Assembly (NCBI GenBank): GCA_026636295.1
Contig: CP089463.1
Span: forward strand, 806,001 to 870,000
Direction of reading: 5' to 3'
Source: Medakamo hakoo
Lineage: Eukaryota > Chlorophyta > Trebouxiophyceae > Coccomyxaceae
DNA: 64,000 nt
The position numbers and the translations under genes were made by a program. The notes under the pieces were generated by a model. That model was not told the DNA's origin. It saw nothing but the letters and a program-made list of their open reading frames with translations, and made no database searches. This document shows positions 42,401 through 55,200 of this stretch, in pieces (position 1 is the first letter of the stretch; every line of letters begins with the position of its first letter).

Positions 42401-45400
42401 TGGCCTCGCCCGTCGTGGGCGGCCAAGCGTACACCGCCGTCGCGGCGGTCGCGGCCTGCCTGCCGCCCAGCGCGCGTGTCGTGCCGTCGGACCTCGCGTC
42501 CGCGCTCGCGGCCGCTGCCCGCGGTCGCAGCCCCGTCGGCTCCCGCCCTGCGTCGGCCGCCGTGCGTGCCTTGGGCACTGCCGCGCGCCGGGGCATCGCC
42601 CTCTCACCCGTGGCGGGCGAGCTCGTTGCCCCCGCGCTCGCCGCCACCCTCACCGCGCCCCCACCGCCCAAAAACGCGGCGGGGTCGCGGTCGGGCGCGG
42701 CCGCTGAAGCGTCCGCGCTGCAAGCCGACGCCATGGACGCCCTCCAAGCCCACGCGTCCGCTGCCACGGGGCAGGCCGCGGGCGACCTGGCCCGCGTCCT
42801 GTACGCCGCCCTAGAAGCCGTGCCCGCGTACGGGCCGGTGATCGGCGACTTGCTGGGCGGGCTGGCCGCGCGCTCGGCGGGCGGCGGGCTGCCCGGCCTG
42901 GTCGCCGGCCTGGCCTCGCCCCTGCCCCGCGTCCGCGCCGCCGCGTTGGCCGCCCTGGCCAAGTCGCCAGACCTGGTGCCCGGATGTCTGGACAGTGGGG
43001 CGGTTGGCCCGGCCGACGCGGCCGCGCTGTACGCCGCCGCGTCCGACCCGGACGCCGCCGCCGCCGCGGCCGCGGCCGCCCTCTGGTCGAGCCTGGCCCC
43101 GCCCTCCCCACCCCCGCCCTCGCTGTCCGACCCGCTCCTGGCGGCCCTGTCCAGCCCGGCCGCGGATGTGCGCGCCGGCGCCGCCACCGCCCTGGGCTCC
43201 CTGTTGGTCGCCCACGCCGCCGCCGACTCCCCCGCCAACCCGCGGTCGTCCGCCCTGTCCGCCCTCCTCGCCCTGGGCGGCGCGGGCGACGCGGCGCCAC
43301 CACCCGCGCGCGCGGGTGCGGCCGCGGCTTTACGCGCCGCCGCGGCCGCCTGGACCCTGGAGGACGCGGTGTCCGTCGTCCAGTGGCTCCTGGCGGGCCC
43401 GCTGGCCGACCACGATGAGGCCGTCCGGTCGGCCATGGTCGGCGCGGGCGCGGCCGTCGTCAGCGCGGCGGGCGGCGCGGGCGAGTCCAGCCGTGCAGCG
43501 GCCGCGCTCCTCCCCGCCGTCGAGGCCGGCCTCGAAGCCGCCACCGCCACGTGCGGCGGGGACGAAGACCGCGCGGACGCGCTGCGCTGCGGCGCGGCCG
43601 TCCTGCTGGGCGCGGCCGCGTCCCACCTGCCGCCGGGCGACGGCCGGGTCGGCGCTGTCCTGGACACGCTGCTGGACGTGCTGAGGACGCCGTCCGCGTC
43701 CGTCCAGCTCACCGTCGCGGACGCGCTGCCGGGCCTCATGCCGGCCCTGGGCGGCCCCGGCCCCCAAAAGGCGCTCCTGGACCGGCTGATCGCCGCCGCG
43801 ATCGCGCCCGGCGCGTCCTACGGCGACCGCAAGGGCGCGGCCTACGGGCTGGCCGGCGCCGTCAAGGGCCTGGGCCTGGCGGCCGTCAACGGCATGGGCG
43901 TCCTGGACGCGGTCAAGGCCGCGGTCGGCGACGCGGCCGACGCGGGCGCGCGCGAGGGCGGCCTCCTCCTGTTCGAAGCCCTGTGCGACCGCCTGGGCCG
44001 CCTCTTCGAACCGTACGTCGTCCAGGTCATGCCCCTGTTGCTGGACCGGTTTGGCGACGGCGCGGCGCCCGTGCGGTCCGCTTGCGAGGGCGCGGCCCGG
44101 GCGGTCATGGCCCACCTGTCCTCGCAGGGCGTCAAGCTGACGCTGCCCACGCTCGTGGCTGGCGCCGGCCCGGCCGCCGGCACGCACTGGCGGTCGCAGG
44201 CCGGGTCCGTGACCATGCTGGGCGCCATGGCGCACTGCGCGCCCCGCCAGCTCGCGACGGCGCTGCCCACCGTCGTGCCCGCGCTCTCCGCCGCGCTCGC
44301 CGACCCGCACCCACGCGTCGCCGAAGCCGCACGCGCCGCCCTCGCGCAGGTGGGCGGCGTCGTCCGCAACCCGGAAGTCCGCGGCCTGGCGCCCGCCCTC
44401 CTGGCCGCCATCGCCGACCCGGCGGCGCACGGCAAGGCCGCGCTCGACGCCCTGCTGCGGACGTCGTTCGTCAACACGGTCGACGCCGCGTCGCTCGCGC
44501 TCGTCGTCCCCGTCCTGCACCGGGGCCTGCGCGACCGGGGCGGCGACGCCAAGAAGCGGGCGGCCCGCATCGTGGGCGCCATGGCCGCCCTGATCGAGGG
44601 GCCCAAGGACATGGAGCCGTACGTGCCGCTGCTGCTGCCGGAGGTGCGGGCCGCGCTCGTCGACCCGCACCCCGAAGTGCGCGGCACGGCGGCCAAGGCC
44701 CTGGGCGCCATGCTGCGCGGCATGGGCGAGGCCGCCTTTGGGGCCGACCTGCTGCCCTGGCTGCTGGCCACGCTGGCCGCGGACGGACCCGCCGTCGAAC
44801 GGTCGGGCGCGGCGCAGGGCCTGGCGGAAGTGCTGGCCGTGCTGGGCCCCGCGCACGCCGACGCGCTGCTGCCGACCGTGCTGGCGGGGTGCTCGGCGCG
44901 CGCGCCGCCCGCCCGGGAAGGCTCGCTCGCCCTGTTCCGCTTCCTGCCCAGCGCCATGCCCGCCGCGTTCAAGCCGCACCTGGCCACCGTCCTGCCCGCC
45001 GTCCTGGGCGGCCTGGCCGACGACAATGACGGCGTGCGCGAGGCCGCGCTCCTGGCCGCGCGCACGGCCGTCGACCTGTACGCGCGCGAGTCCCTGGACC
45101 TGCTGCTCCCCGCCGTCGAGGCGGGCGCCGCCTCGCCGTCCTGGCGCATTCGCCAGTCGTCCGTCGAGTTGCTGGGTGACTTGCTGTTCAAGGTCGTGGG
45201 CACGACCGGGCGCGCGCGCGCGGACGGGGCCGGCTCGGACGACGAGGGCGCGTCGACCGAGGACCACGGCCGCGCGATCACGGCCGCCCTGGGCCCGGAC
45301 CGGCGGGCCGAAGTCTTGGGCCTGCTGTACCTGTGCCGGTCGGACGTCGCGGCCGGCGTGCGGGCCGCGGCGTTGCACGTCTGGAAGACGGTCGTCGCCA

Positions 45401-47946
45401 ACACGCCGCGCACGGTCGGCGAGGTCATGCCCGCGCTCATGGCCGCAGCGATCGGCGCGCTGGCGTCGTCCTCGGACGACCGGGCGGCGTCGGCGGGCAA
45501 GTGCTTGGGCGAGCTGGTGCGCAAGCTGGGCGAGCGCGCCCTGCGCCAGGTCGCCCCCATCCTCGCGGCCGGCCTGGCCGACCCGGACGCGGCGACCCGG
45601 CGCGGCGCGGCCGCGGGCGTGCAGGAGCTGGTGGCCTGCGTGCCGCGCGGCGCGCTCGCCGACGCGGCGCCCGGGTTGGTGCCGGCGCTGCAGGCCGCGC
45701 TCACGGATTCCGATCCGGGCGCGGCTGCCGCGGCGTCCGCTGCGTTTGGCGCTCTGTTTAAAGGCGGCGGCCCGCCGACGCTGGAGGCGGGCGAAGACGG
45801 CGGTGGCCGGCGCGAGCGCAAGGGCGGCAAGGGCGGCGGCGGCAAGAAACCCGCGGCGTCGGCCGAGCCGGCCGACGGCGGCGGCGGCGGCGGCGCCAAA
45901 GCCGCGGCCGACGCGCTCCTCCCGGGCATGCTGGCCGCCCTGGGCGGGCCCGAGCCCGAAGCGTCGCAGGCCCTGGCCGGCCTGCGCGTCGTGCTCAGCG
46001 CGCGGCCGGCCGCGCTTGGCGCGATGCTGCCGCAGCTGCTTACCCCGCCGCCGCTGGCGCCGTCGTCGGCCGCTGCCCTGGCGTCCCTGGTGGAAGTGGC
46101 GGGCCCGGCTGTGCACGCGCACGTGGGCACGCTCGTGCCGGCGCTGCTGGCGGCAGCGGCGGCGGAGGAAGGGGGCGGTGGTGGTGGGGAGGAAGGCGGT
46201 GTGCCTCCGACCCCGGCCGCGGCCGCGCTCGACGCCGTGTGCGCGGCCGTCGCCGAGGACGGCGCCCACTTGCTCGTCGCCCGCTTGGACGCGGGTCTGA
46301 CGGATGAGAGCACACGAGCGCCTGCCGCCCGTGCGCTGGCGGCTTACGCCGCGTCCGCGTCGGCGCGGGCGCTCGACGTGTCGGAGCACGTGCCCGGCCT
46401 GCTCTCCACGCTCATCGGCCTGCTCGGCGACGACTCGCGCTCCCTGCCGTCCGTCCTGGCCGCCCTCAAAGCGGTGGCGGGCGCTGTGCCTAAAGAAGAC
46501 GCCCTGTCTCACGCGCGCACGGTGCGGGACGCGGTGTCGGCCGCGCTGGAGCGGGCGGACCGCAAGCGCAAGCGCGGCGGCGGGGGTGGCGGCGCGACTG
46601 GCGGCGCGGGCGCCCTCCTCCCCGGCCTGGCGCTCCCGGGCGCCCTCGCCCCGCTCCTGCCCATCTACCTCCAAGCCGTCTTGCAAGGCTCGGCCGACCT
46701 GCGCGAAGTCGCGGCGGCTGGCCTGGGCGAGCTGGTGGCCGCGGCCGACCCGGCCGTCCTGCGGCCGCACGTCGTCGGCGTCGCGGGCCCGCTCATCCGC
46801 GTCGTCGGCGACCGCTTCCCGCCCGAGGTGAAGGCGGCCATCCTGGGCGCGCTGGGCGCGCTGCTGGCCCGGGCGGGCCCGGGCCTGCGCCCCTTTGTCC
46901 CGCAGCTCCAAACGACGTTCGTCAAGGGCCTGGGCGACCCGGCCAAAGCCGTGCGAGCGGCGGCGGCGGCCAACCTGGGCGCGCTGGCCGCGCTCTCGGC
47001 GCGCGCCGACGCCCTGGTGGCCGACCTCGCGGCTGGAGCGGGCGCGGCCGGCACGGGCGCGGCCCCACCGCCGCCGGGCGCGCCCGCCACGGCGGCGGGC
47101 GGGCCCGAACCCGTGTTGACGGCGCTGACGGGCGCCCTGTCCTCTGCGCCGGCGGACAAAGTCACGGCGGAGACGGTCGGCAAAGCCGCCGCGGCCGCGG
47201 CGGCCGTGCTGGCCGCGGCTGGAACGGCGCCCGAGGCTGTTGTTGCGACGGCGGCTGCGGCCTTTGGCGCGGCCGTCGCCCGATTAGATGACGTGGCCTT
47301 CAAGGCCGCTCTGGTCTCTGGGCCTCTGTCCGGCTCGGCCTGGCCGCCCGTGTGCGCGGCGTCCGCCCTGGCGGCCGTCGCGCGCCGCGCGCCCGGCCGC
47401 CTTGCCTCCCTCGGCCTGACCCGTGACGCCGCGGCCGCCACGGTCCGCCTGGCACGGGCGGAGGGCGTGCCCGCGCGGTGTGCGGCCGCGCGCGCGGCCG
47501 CCTACCTGGGCCGGGCCGAAGTGGACGGCGGCGCGGTGGGTGGTGGCGCCCTGGCCGGCGGCGTCGCCGCCGCGCTGACCGCGCTCGCGTCGCCCGACCA
47601 AGCCGGCGACACGCAGCGCGCCGCCATGGCCGCCCTGCGCTTCATCGCCGCCCACGACGCGTCGCCCGACCCGGCCAAACCGGCGCTGGCGCCGCACTTC
47701 CCGGACGTCGTGACGGCGCTGTGCGCCCTGCTCGCCAGCGCGTCCGGCCCCACCAAGCTCGCCGCTGAGCGCACGCTCGCGCGCGTGCTGCGGTCGGACG
47801 CCGGCGCCGACGCGGCCACGGCCTTCCTGTCGTCGGGAGGCGCGGGCTCCATGGCCAAGACGCACTTGCACCCGGAGGCGCTGCGCCGGTTTGGGCGGCT
47901 GCCGCTCGATGAAGAGGATGGAGCTGACGATTTCGGAGAGCTGTGA
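39481..47946 (+). CDS. GCN1: GCN1 translational activator of GCN2
   Basis: Two exons, 39481-39655 and 39788-47946, phase 1, 2777 residues, close to the usual 2600-2700. GCN1 binds stalled or collided ribosomes and activates the eIF2-alpha kinase GCN2 under amino-acid starvation. The whole protein is a HEAT-repeat solenoid. The eEF3-like middle region is clear: LFEPYVVQVMPLLLDRFGD, SSQGVKLTLPTLVAG, THWRSQAGSVTMLGAMAHCAP, LVDPHPEVRGTAAKALGAM and MRGMG-type turns. Downstream, SPSWRIRQSSVELLGDLLFK matches the family's most conserved stretch, near the GCN2-binding region. The N-terminal third is Ala-rich and poorly conserved, with a Lys/Gly linker near 42130. An 8-kb second exon without introns is notable. 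Confidence 0.93.
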
Positions 47947-48121
47947 GGAGAGAGCGTGGTGGGGTGGGGTGGGGTGGGTGGGGCCTGATTGTTTTCTGTC
48001 GACTGTTTTTTTTTCTCTCTGTTTTACCGTCTATGCAGTCATCCCCTCCTCTCTCGTCACGCTGGGTGGGGAAGCGCGCGCTGCAGTCTTCTCCACACCC
48101 GTTTGTTTTCGGCCCCCGTCG

Positions 48122-49012
48122 TCACGCCTTGCGGCACCGCAACACCACCAGCCGCTCCTCATCCGCGCCGCGCTCCAGCACCACCCGCCCCGGCACGCCC
48201 AGCCTCCCCATCTCCTCCAGGACGTCGGCCGGCCCGTTTTCGGCAACGGTGACGATAAAGGCTTCCCCGCCGCCGGGCGAGAGCAGCGCCGCGATCGCGG
48301 GCAGGGCTCTGTCGATGACCACCCGCCCCCTGTCCCCGCCCGCCCACGCGGCCGCAATCCCGTCCCCGCCCACTTCCTCGGGCGGCGTCGGCACGTAGGG
48401 CGGGTTGAAGGCCAGGACGTCGATGGAGCCTCTCAGGCGTGACAGGAGCGGGCCTGCCAAGTCGCAGCGGATCAAGTCGCACGGCGCGGCCGCGTGGCCG
48501 GTCGCGGAGAGGGTGGACGCCGCGTCGCGGATGGCGGTGGGACTGACGTCGACGGCGAACAGGGCGGGCGTGGCCGGGCCACCGCGACGCGCGCCCCGTG
48601 CTTTTGACGCCCGACCCGCAAGCGTGAGGATGGAGGCGGAGACGTAGCCGGACCCGACGCCGAGCTCGAGGCAGCTGGGTTGTGGATGGGAGTGGCGGTG
48701 GGGGGTGGGTGTAGAGACAGGGGTGAGTGTTGGGAGACGGGGGGGGCGAGGGCACGCCGCTGGCTCTGCGCATGCTCTCACATGGTCGGCGGCCGCTCCA
48801 ACCAGGTCGACGCGGCGGCGGCGTCCAGGGCGTCGACCAGGGCGAACGAGTCCTGTTTTTGGGGGAGGGAGGGGGTTGAGTTTTTTTTTGTCCGTCGTCG
48901 AGTCTAGCCACCGCGTTTGTGCTTCCTCGCCTCCCCGCCAAAACCCAAAACGCACGTCCGACGGCTCGTACGTCTCATGCCTCACGGCCGTGACGAGGCG
49001 GACGTCGGCCAT
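48122..49012 (-). CDS. MTQ2: Release-factor glutamine methyltransferase MTQ2/N6AMT1
   Basis: Three exons: 48956-49012, 48782-48852 and 48122-48674; 226 residues (human 214). The enzyme methylates the Gln of the GGQ motif in eRF1, in the cytosol with Trm112. After YEPSDDSFALVDAL comes the SAM-binding motif LELGVGSGYVSA, an acidic loop in FAVDVSP, and the catalytic NPPYVPTPPEEVG. HGIEAAWAGG appears as DGIAAAWAGG, followed by GRVVIDR. Across both splice junctions the family residues are restored only with these splice sites (EPSD|DSF and PPT-I|CLELG), giving strong support to the small middle exon. A Trm112-like partner is required by characterised homologs; none is in this window. It diverges from TIC236 with 195 bp between starts. 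Confidence 0.92.
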   Translation of the reverse strand: MADVRLVTAVRHETYEPSDVRFGFWRGGEEAQTRWLDSTTDKKKLNPLPPPKTGLVRPGRRPGRRRRVDLVGAAADHVRACAEPAACPRPPRLPTLTPVSTPTPHRHSHPQPSCLELGVGSGYVSASILTLAGRASKARGARRGGPATPALFAVDVSPTAIRDAASTLSATGHAAAPCDLIRCDLAGPLLSRLRGSIDVLAFNPPYVPTPPEEVGGDGIAAAWAGGDRGRVVIDRALPAIAALLSPGGGEAFIVTVAENGPADVLEEMGRLGVPGRVVLERGADEERLVVLRCRKA

Positions 49013-49207
49013 CCGGATTGGGGGCGAGGAAGGATGCGCTCCGCCAACCGGGGCAGTCCCGCTTTCGGGGAGGGAGTTGTGTGAGGAGGCATTGCTCGAC
49101 GCCCGGCGCTCTCCCTCGCCACTCTTCTCATTTTTTCCGGCGGCGCGCCCGCCGCCGCCAGCGAACCGCGCGCACCATGCTGACTGCTTGAACGCGCTGC
49201 ACCACGA

Positions 49208-52200
49208 ATGCACTCCCGGTCCACATCCCACGACCGGGCCGGGCCGTCGGGCCGCGGAACTGCGCCTGCGCCGGTGCCGGCGACCGCGACTCGTCTCGCC
49301 GCGCTACCGCCACGCGCGGCCCTGCGACCTGGCTTAAGCTTGAGCGGCAGGCCAGGCTTGCGCCTGGGACCAGGTGAGTGGGGTGCGAGCGTCGGCGGAA
49401 CCGCGCGTGTGTGTTGGCACGGGACGGCAGTTTTTTTTCTTGGACCCATTCGTTTGCCGCGCACGCACGACGCCGCACGGCAATGCTCCCCGTCCCACGC
49501 CCGGCCGTCCCCTCTCAACACCCGCCTATACACACAAGCAGAAGCCTTGACGCCCGGAGGTCTGTCCGCGGGGGAAAGCGTGACGCTCCCAGGGGCTCTT
49601 GCCCGCCCGCCAGCCGCGCACGCGCCGCGCCTGCCGCCGCGCCGCGCGCCGCCGCGGCCACGCCTCAACCCAGCCGCGGGCGGCGGCGGCGGGTCTGGCG
49701 GCAATGGTGGCCGCCGCCCGCCCCGGCCGACCGCCCTGCCAGAGGACAGCGGCGACGGAGGCGAAGACCCTGATCAGCAACCCCCCAACCCGGCCGCCGC
49801 CGCCGCCGCCGCCCTGGCCGCCGCCCAGGAACGGCTGCGCGCCGCGCTCGCGGCCGCGGCGGCCGCGGCCGCGGCGGCCGCCGCCTCGCAGTCCGCCGCG
49901 GGGCGCGAGCTGGCCGTCGCCCTCCTCGCCGCCTCCCGCGCCGCAGCGGCGCGCTTGGCGCTCGCCTGGCCCGCCCGCACAGCCGCGGTGGGGGCGGCAG
50001 GCCTGGGCGCGGTCACCCTGGCCCTGAACCTGCTGCTCGCGCCCCACCTGTCGGCTGCCTGCCTGCCGCGCCTGGAAGCGGCCGCGTCGGCCGCGACGCG
50101 CCGCGCCGTCTCCCTGGGCCGGGTGCGCTGGCTGTCGCCGCTCGGCCTGGTTGGTCTCACACCCCTGGCCTCCATCGGGCCCGTCACCATCGGGCCGGGC
50201 CCGCTGGAACGGTCGTCCGCGGCCGCGGACGCCCTGACGGTGGGGCTCGACCCGGGCCGCTCGCTCGCGCGCCGGGCGCTGGCCGTGCGCGCCCGCGCGG
50301 CCGGGCTGGCCGTCGACCTGGTCCAACTGCCCAACCTGTCGTGGTGCGGGTACCCGGACGACATGCCGACCGGGCCGAGCGCCCGGGATTTTGTGCCTGG
50401 GCTGGCCAAGGACGATGGCGCCGCCCTCCCACCGGGGGGCGAGGGCGGTGGTGGCCCGCCGCGCCCGGCCGCGGGCGGCGACCCGCGCCCGCCGCCGGCC
50501 GAAGGGCCCCCACCGCCCCCGCCTCCGCTCGCCATCGATGCGTCCGTCCCCCCGCCTCCACCTCCCATCTTCGAAGTCTTGTACCGGCCCGGCGGCCGGC
50601 GCCTGCCCCTGTTTGCTTCGCTGTCGGCGGGCTTGCCCGGCGGGCCCGGTGGTGGCGGGAGTGGGAGGGGGGGCAGCGGGCAGAGCGGGGATGAGGCGCC
50701 GCCACCGCCGGCCGACGAGCGGGGCGGGGACGGGCCTCCCCCCCTCCCGCCACGCCCGCCGCTGCGCCTGGACGTGGCGCCGGCGCCGGAGGGCAAGCGG
50801 TCCCGCCGCGGGCGCGCCAAGGGCGAGGCGCCGCCGCCTCCGCCGCTGCCTGCCGACCTCCTCCCCGGCGCGTCCGTCTTTGAGCTGGCGCCGCCGCCGG
50901 AGCCGCCGGAGGCGCCGGAGGCGCCGGCACCCGCTCCCGCTCCCGCGCCTCCTGACGAGGAAAAAGTCGTAGCACAGGCCAGCCCTCTCCCGCCCGCCCG
51001 GCCACCCCCGCGCAGCCCGCAGCGGCGCGTGCCCGCGCGCGAGACGGGCGGGCGCCGCCCACGCTTGCGGTCGCCCTCGCCCACGCCGCCGCCGGAGACG
51101 GCGGCGGACGCGGTGGCGGCAGCCGTGGCGGGGGAGCCGCGACCTCCACCTGCCGACGTGGCACCGCCGCCGCCACCGCCCGCGGCCCCCGCCCCGGGCA
51201 CGGCCCGCCTGCAGTCGGGCCTGGCGCGCCGGGAGCGCCCGCTCGCGGCCGCGCTGGCCGCTGACGCGGCGGCGCGCCCGCGGCCGCCTGTGCTGGGCGC
51301 GCCTGTGGGTGCACGCACTCCGGTGGAAATGCCGGCCGTGCCGCCGCCCCCTCCGCCGGCCGCAGCGCCCGCGTACGAAGGGGCGCCAGCGGTGGCTGCC
51401 CCGCAGCAGCCCAAAAAACAGCGTCGCCCAAGTTTAGCCGCGTCAGCTGCCGCCGCCGCGCTGGGCGCCCTGCCGACCGAGTCGGCCTGGCCGCCGCTCG
51501 TGTCTGCGCGGGCGTGGCTGGGTCGCATAGTCGCCGCGGGCGCGCCCGCGCAGGAGGCGGCCGCGCCGGCTGCCGAGCCGGAGGAGCGCGTGGAGGTGGT
51601 GGAGGCTGCGCCTTCCGCCGCTCCGGCTTCCGAGGCTGCGATCCCTCCACCGGTCGCTTCTTCCCCGCGCCCCGTCGCTCCCGGCTTTGCCATCGCGCCC
51701 GGCGTCGTCGTCGCGCCCAAGGACGACGACGACGTGGAGCCGGCCCCGCTGGACGGGTTTGAGGTGGTGGAGGGTGGGAGGAGCGCTGGTGGACCTGCGC
51801 CTGTGGTGGAGGCGCCTGCCCCTCCGCCCGCGCCGTCCGCGCCTACCCCGCCTGCTGCCACGCCACAGCCTGCGCCCGTCACGCCTTCGACACCCCCGCC
51901 GCCCATCACCGGGTTGTTTACCTTGTCCAACGCCGCGGTGCCTTCCTTGGTGGCCGCCGCGCGCGGGGCAGATGTCGCGCCGCCGGTGGTCGCTGGTCCA
52001 CCACCACCCTCGCCTCCGCCCTCGCCATCAAAGCGCGGCGCCAAGGGTGCCGCCGGCGCGCGCTTCCGCGCCCGCGTCTACGCGCCCCTACCCGCGGCCA
52101 GCGACGCGCCGGCTGTCGTCCTTGGCGTAGAGGAAGGAGGGGAGGAGGAGGTTGGAGAAGCAGAGGGCGCGGCCGCTCCTGCTGCAGCCGACCCGTCGCC

Positions 52201-55200
52201 GTCGGTCGCTGCGTCCGTCGACATCTCCGCTGACGCCGACGACGACGAAGAATACGGCGAGGAAGACGAGGAAGGTGACGTCGAGACCATTCCTACATCC
52301 CCACCTCGCGCCCTGACGCCGCCGCGCGCGGCCCGCCCGGCGCGCGGTGCGGCGGCCATCGGGTCGGGCCCGCCGACCTACGAACCCGGCGTCGACGCGG
52401 GCCCGCCGCCCGGCCTGCTGGCGCAATTCTTTTCTTCGCTGGCTGCCCGGCTCACTCCCGCCGTTGCTTTAAGCACTGTCGCCGCGTCCGGCGCGACGCT
52501 GCGCGTCCACGTCCTGGGAGAGCCCCTGCCGCGCGTGGTTGAAGGCCTGGACGCGCGCATGTGGCTGTCCGGCGATGGGACGTCCGTCACCGTCGACCTG
52601 GCGGGCGACGCGCACGCCCGGCCGGCGTCCTGTGACCGGTGCACCATGCCGGCGGGCGACGAAGACGAGATCCTGCGGTCCCTGCGCCCGGACGCCCGGG
52701 CCGCGCCGGTCGTGCGGACGGAAGGCGGCGCGGTGGGGGCTGCGTGTGGGGACGCTACGCCACCGTCCTCCACCCCCTCTCCCTTCCTGCTCGAAGACCC
52801 GGGCGTCACCCGCCGCCGCGCCGCGTGGGCCCGCCTCCAAGACGGCCGCCAGTCCCGCCCGGACGGCGGCCGCCTGGCCGTCCGCGCGCACTGCACCGAC
52901 CTGCTGTGCGCGAACAGCCCGCACCCCGACCTGACCATCACGGTGCGTGCGCACGACTTCCACTTGCCCAACCTGGAACGCCTGCTCGCCATCCCCGTCG
53001 ACGGGTACGCGGGACGTGTCGACGGCGACTTGGCCGTCCGCTTGCACGACGAGGAGACGTGGCGGTTCCCGCACCTGTCGGGGCGCGTGACCGGCCGGGC
53101 CCTCGACTTCCATTTCTGGGGCGCGCCCGACGACTGCGAGGGCGTGGACCTGGACCTGGTGGCCGAGGGCGACAGCATTTTCTTGCACGGCGCTCGGGGG
53201 CGGTACGGCGCCGCGTCCTTGGCCGTGTCGGGCGACGCGGTGATCGACGACGGCTCGCGCGCCGCGCCCGGCGGGCGGTTTCGCCTGTCGGCCACCGCCG
53301 CGGCGCCCGTCGAGGTCAACGCGCTGCGGGAGACGCTGGGACTGCGGCCGCTGCCCATGCCGCTGGCGGGTGCGGTGACGGGCTCCGTCCACATTGGTGG
53401 GCCCTTGGCCGCGCCGGTGTACTCGGGGACCGTGCGTGCGGCCCGGCCCAGCGAGACTCTTGCTCCCCTGGTCGAACCATCCCCCGCGCAAACAACCCTC
53501 TCCTCCACGCCGTCCGCCGTCGGCGCGTACGACCGCATCCCCGTCTCCTCCGCGTCTGCCGTGTTTGAGATGGACACGGCCACGGACACGCTGACCATCC
53601 ACGCGCTGCGCGGCTCGCCAGTCGGCGGCGGGTGGGTGAGCGCGGCGGGGAGGGTGTGGGTCGCGCCCCAGGCGGAGTCGGACCCGAGCGCGGTCCGCCT
53701 GGACATCGAGGCCGGAGATTTGGCGGCCGACGACCTGTTGCGGCGGTACCTGCCGCCGGCTGCTGCTTCGGCTCTTCTAGCCGCGGTCGGCACGCCACCG
53801 CCGACGAGTGCCGCGTCGGAGTCGCCGGAAAAGGCGGCCGCGGACCAAGGCCCGTCCCTCGGCCGCGCGGCGGGGAAGGGCACGCTCGTGGGCTCGCACG
53901 CCGCCGCGGCCGTCGACGCGACCTGGGCCGCGCCCGCGTCCGGCGCGTCCGGCACGGTGACCCTGCGACCCGATGTCCTAGAAGCCTCGCTGGCCGCGCC
54001 TGCCCTGGCCGGCACGGCCACGCTGCACGTCGTCCCGCCGCCGCTGTCGGCGGTGAAAGCCGCGACGACGCAGGCCGCCGCGTCGGCGCTCGCGGCGCCA
54101 GACATCACGGGCGCGGACGTCGCCCTGGATTTCAAGGGCCTGGACATCTTGCCACTCCTGGGTGGCAAAGCGGCCGATGCCGGCACCGTCGGCGGGGGTG
54201 GTCCGGGCCGCACGCGTTTGCGCCTGGCGGGCAAAGCCACGTTCTCCGGCGGCGTGGTGGATGGAGAGGAAGCGCGGCCCAAGCGCCCGCCGCTGGCCAC
54301 GCGGCCGCACCGTGCGCGTCCGGCTCCGCCCGCCCTGCCCCACCACCCGGCCCCCATCTTCACGGGCGACCTGGCCCTGGAAGGCCTACGCCTCAACCAG
54401 CTGGCCCTGGCGCGGTCGCTGGTCGGGTCGGTGGCCGCGTCGGCGCGGACGCTGCGTGTGCACGCGCGCGGCACCCGCCCGGACGAGCTGTTGGACCTGG
54501 AACTGGTCGCGCCGAATGAGGACGGGGTTGTGCTCGTCGCGCCGGCGTCGGCTGCTGCTGCTGAAGAAGAAGAAGGCAAAGTCGACGCCGACGCCGACGA
54601 CGCGGCCGCCCGCATGGCCCGCCTGGCGGGTCCGTCACGCGCGGCGGGCGTGCCCCTCCCGCCTGCGGGCCGGCCGACGGGCGTCGGCGCGGCCGCGCGC
54701 GGGTGGGACAACCAAAACACGACGACGCCCACCACTCCACGGCAGCTCAATCTGGGTGAAACGGCTCCACCCACGGGCGGCGCCCGCCTGGCCTTGAGGT
54801 GCGGCCGCCTGGCCGTCAGCGCGGCCGCCGACGCGCCGGGCGGCGGCGCGCCCGCGTGCGCCGACGCGGCGCTCCGCGGCCTCGCGCTGGACGAGTTGGA
54901 GCTGGCGTCCCTGCGCGGCCGCGTGGACGAGGCCGCCCTGTCCCTGGACCTGGGTTCCGCGCTCGGCAGAGCGACCCTGAGCGTCTCCGGCCCGCGCTAC
55001 TCCGGCCTGGCGGGCGACGCCCTGACGGCGGCGCTGCGGTGGGAGGGCGACGTCGTGCGCCTGGAGCGCGCGGCCCTGGCCCAGCCCCGGTCCAGGTACG
55101 AGGTCCAGGGCGAGTACGTCCTGCCGCCGGGCGCGGCCCTGCCACGGTCCGCGGCGGACGTCGCTGCGGCCGCCGCCGCGGGCGTGGGCGTGGCAAATGA

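Noticed and set aside
39657-43739. 1360-codon open frame on the minus strand opposite GCN1, and similar long antisense frames elsewhere
   Set aside because: High GC removes stops from antisense frames. The composition is Ala/Arg/Ser noise and the plus strand is clearly GCN1.
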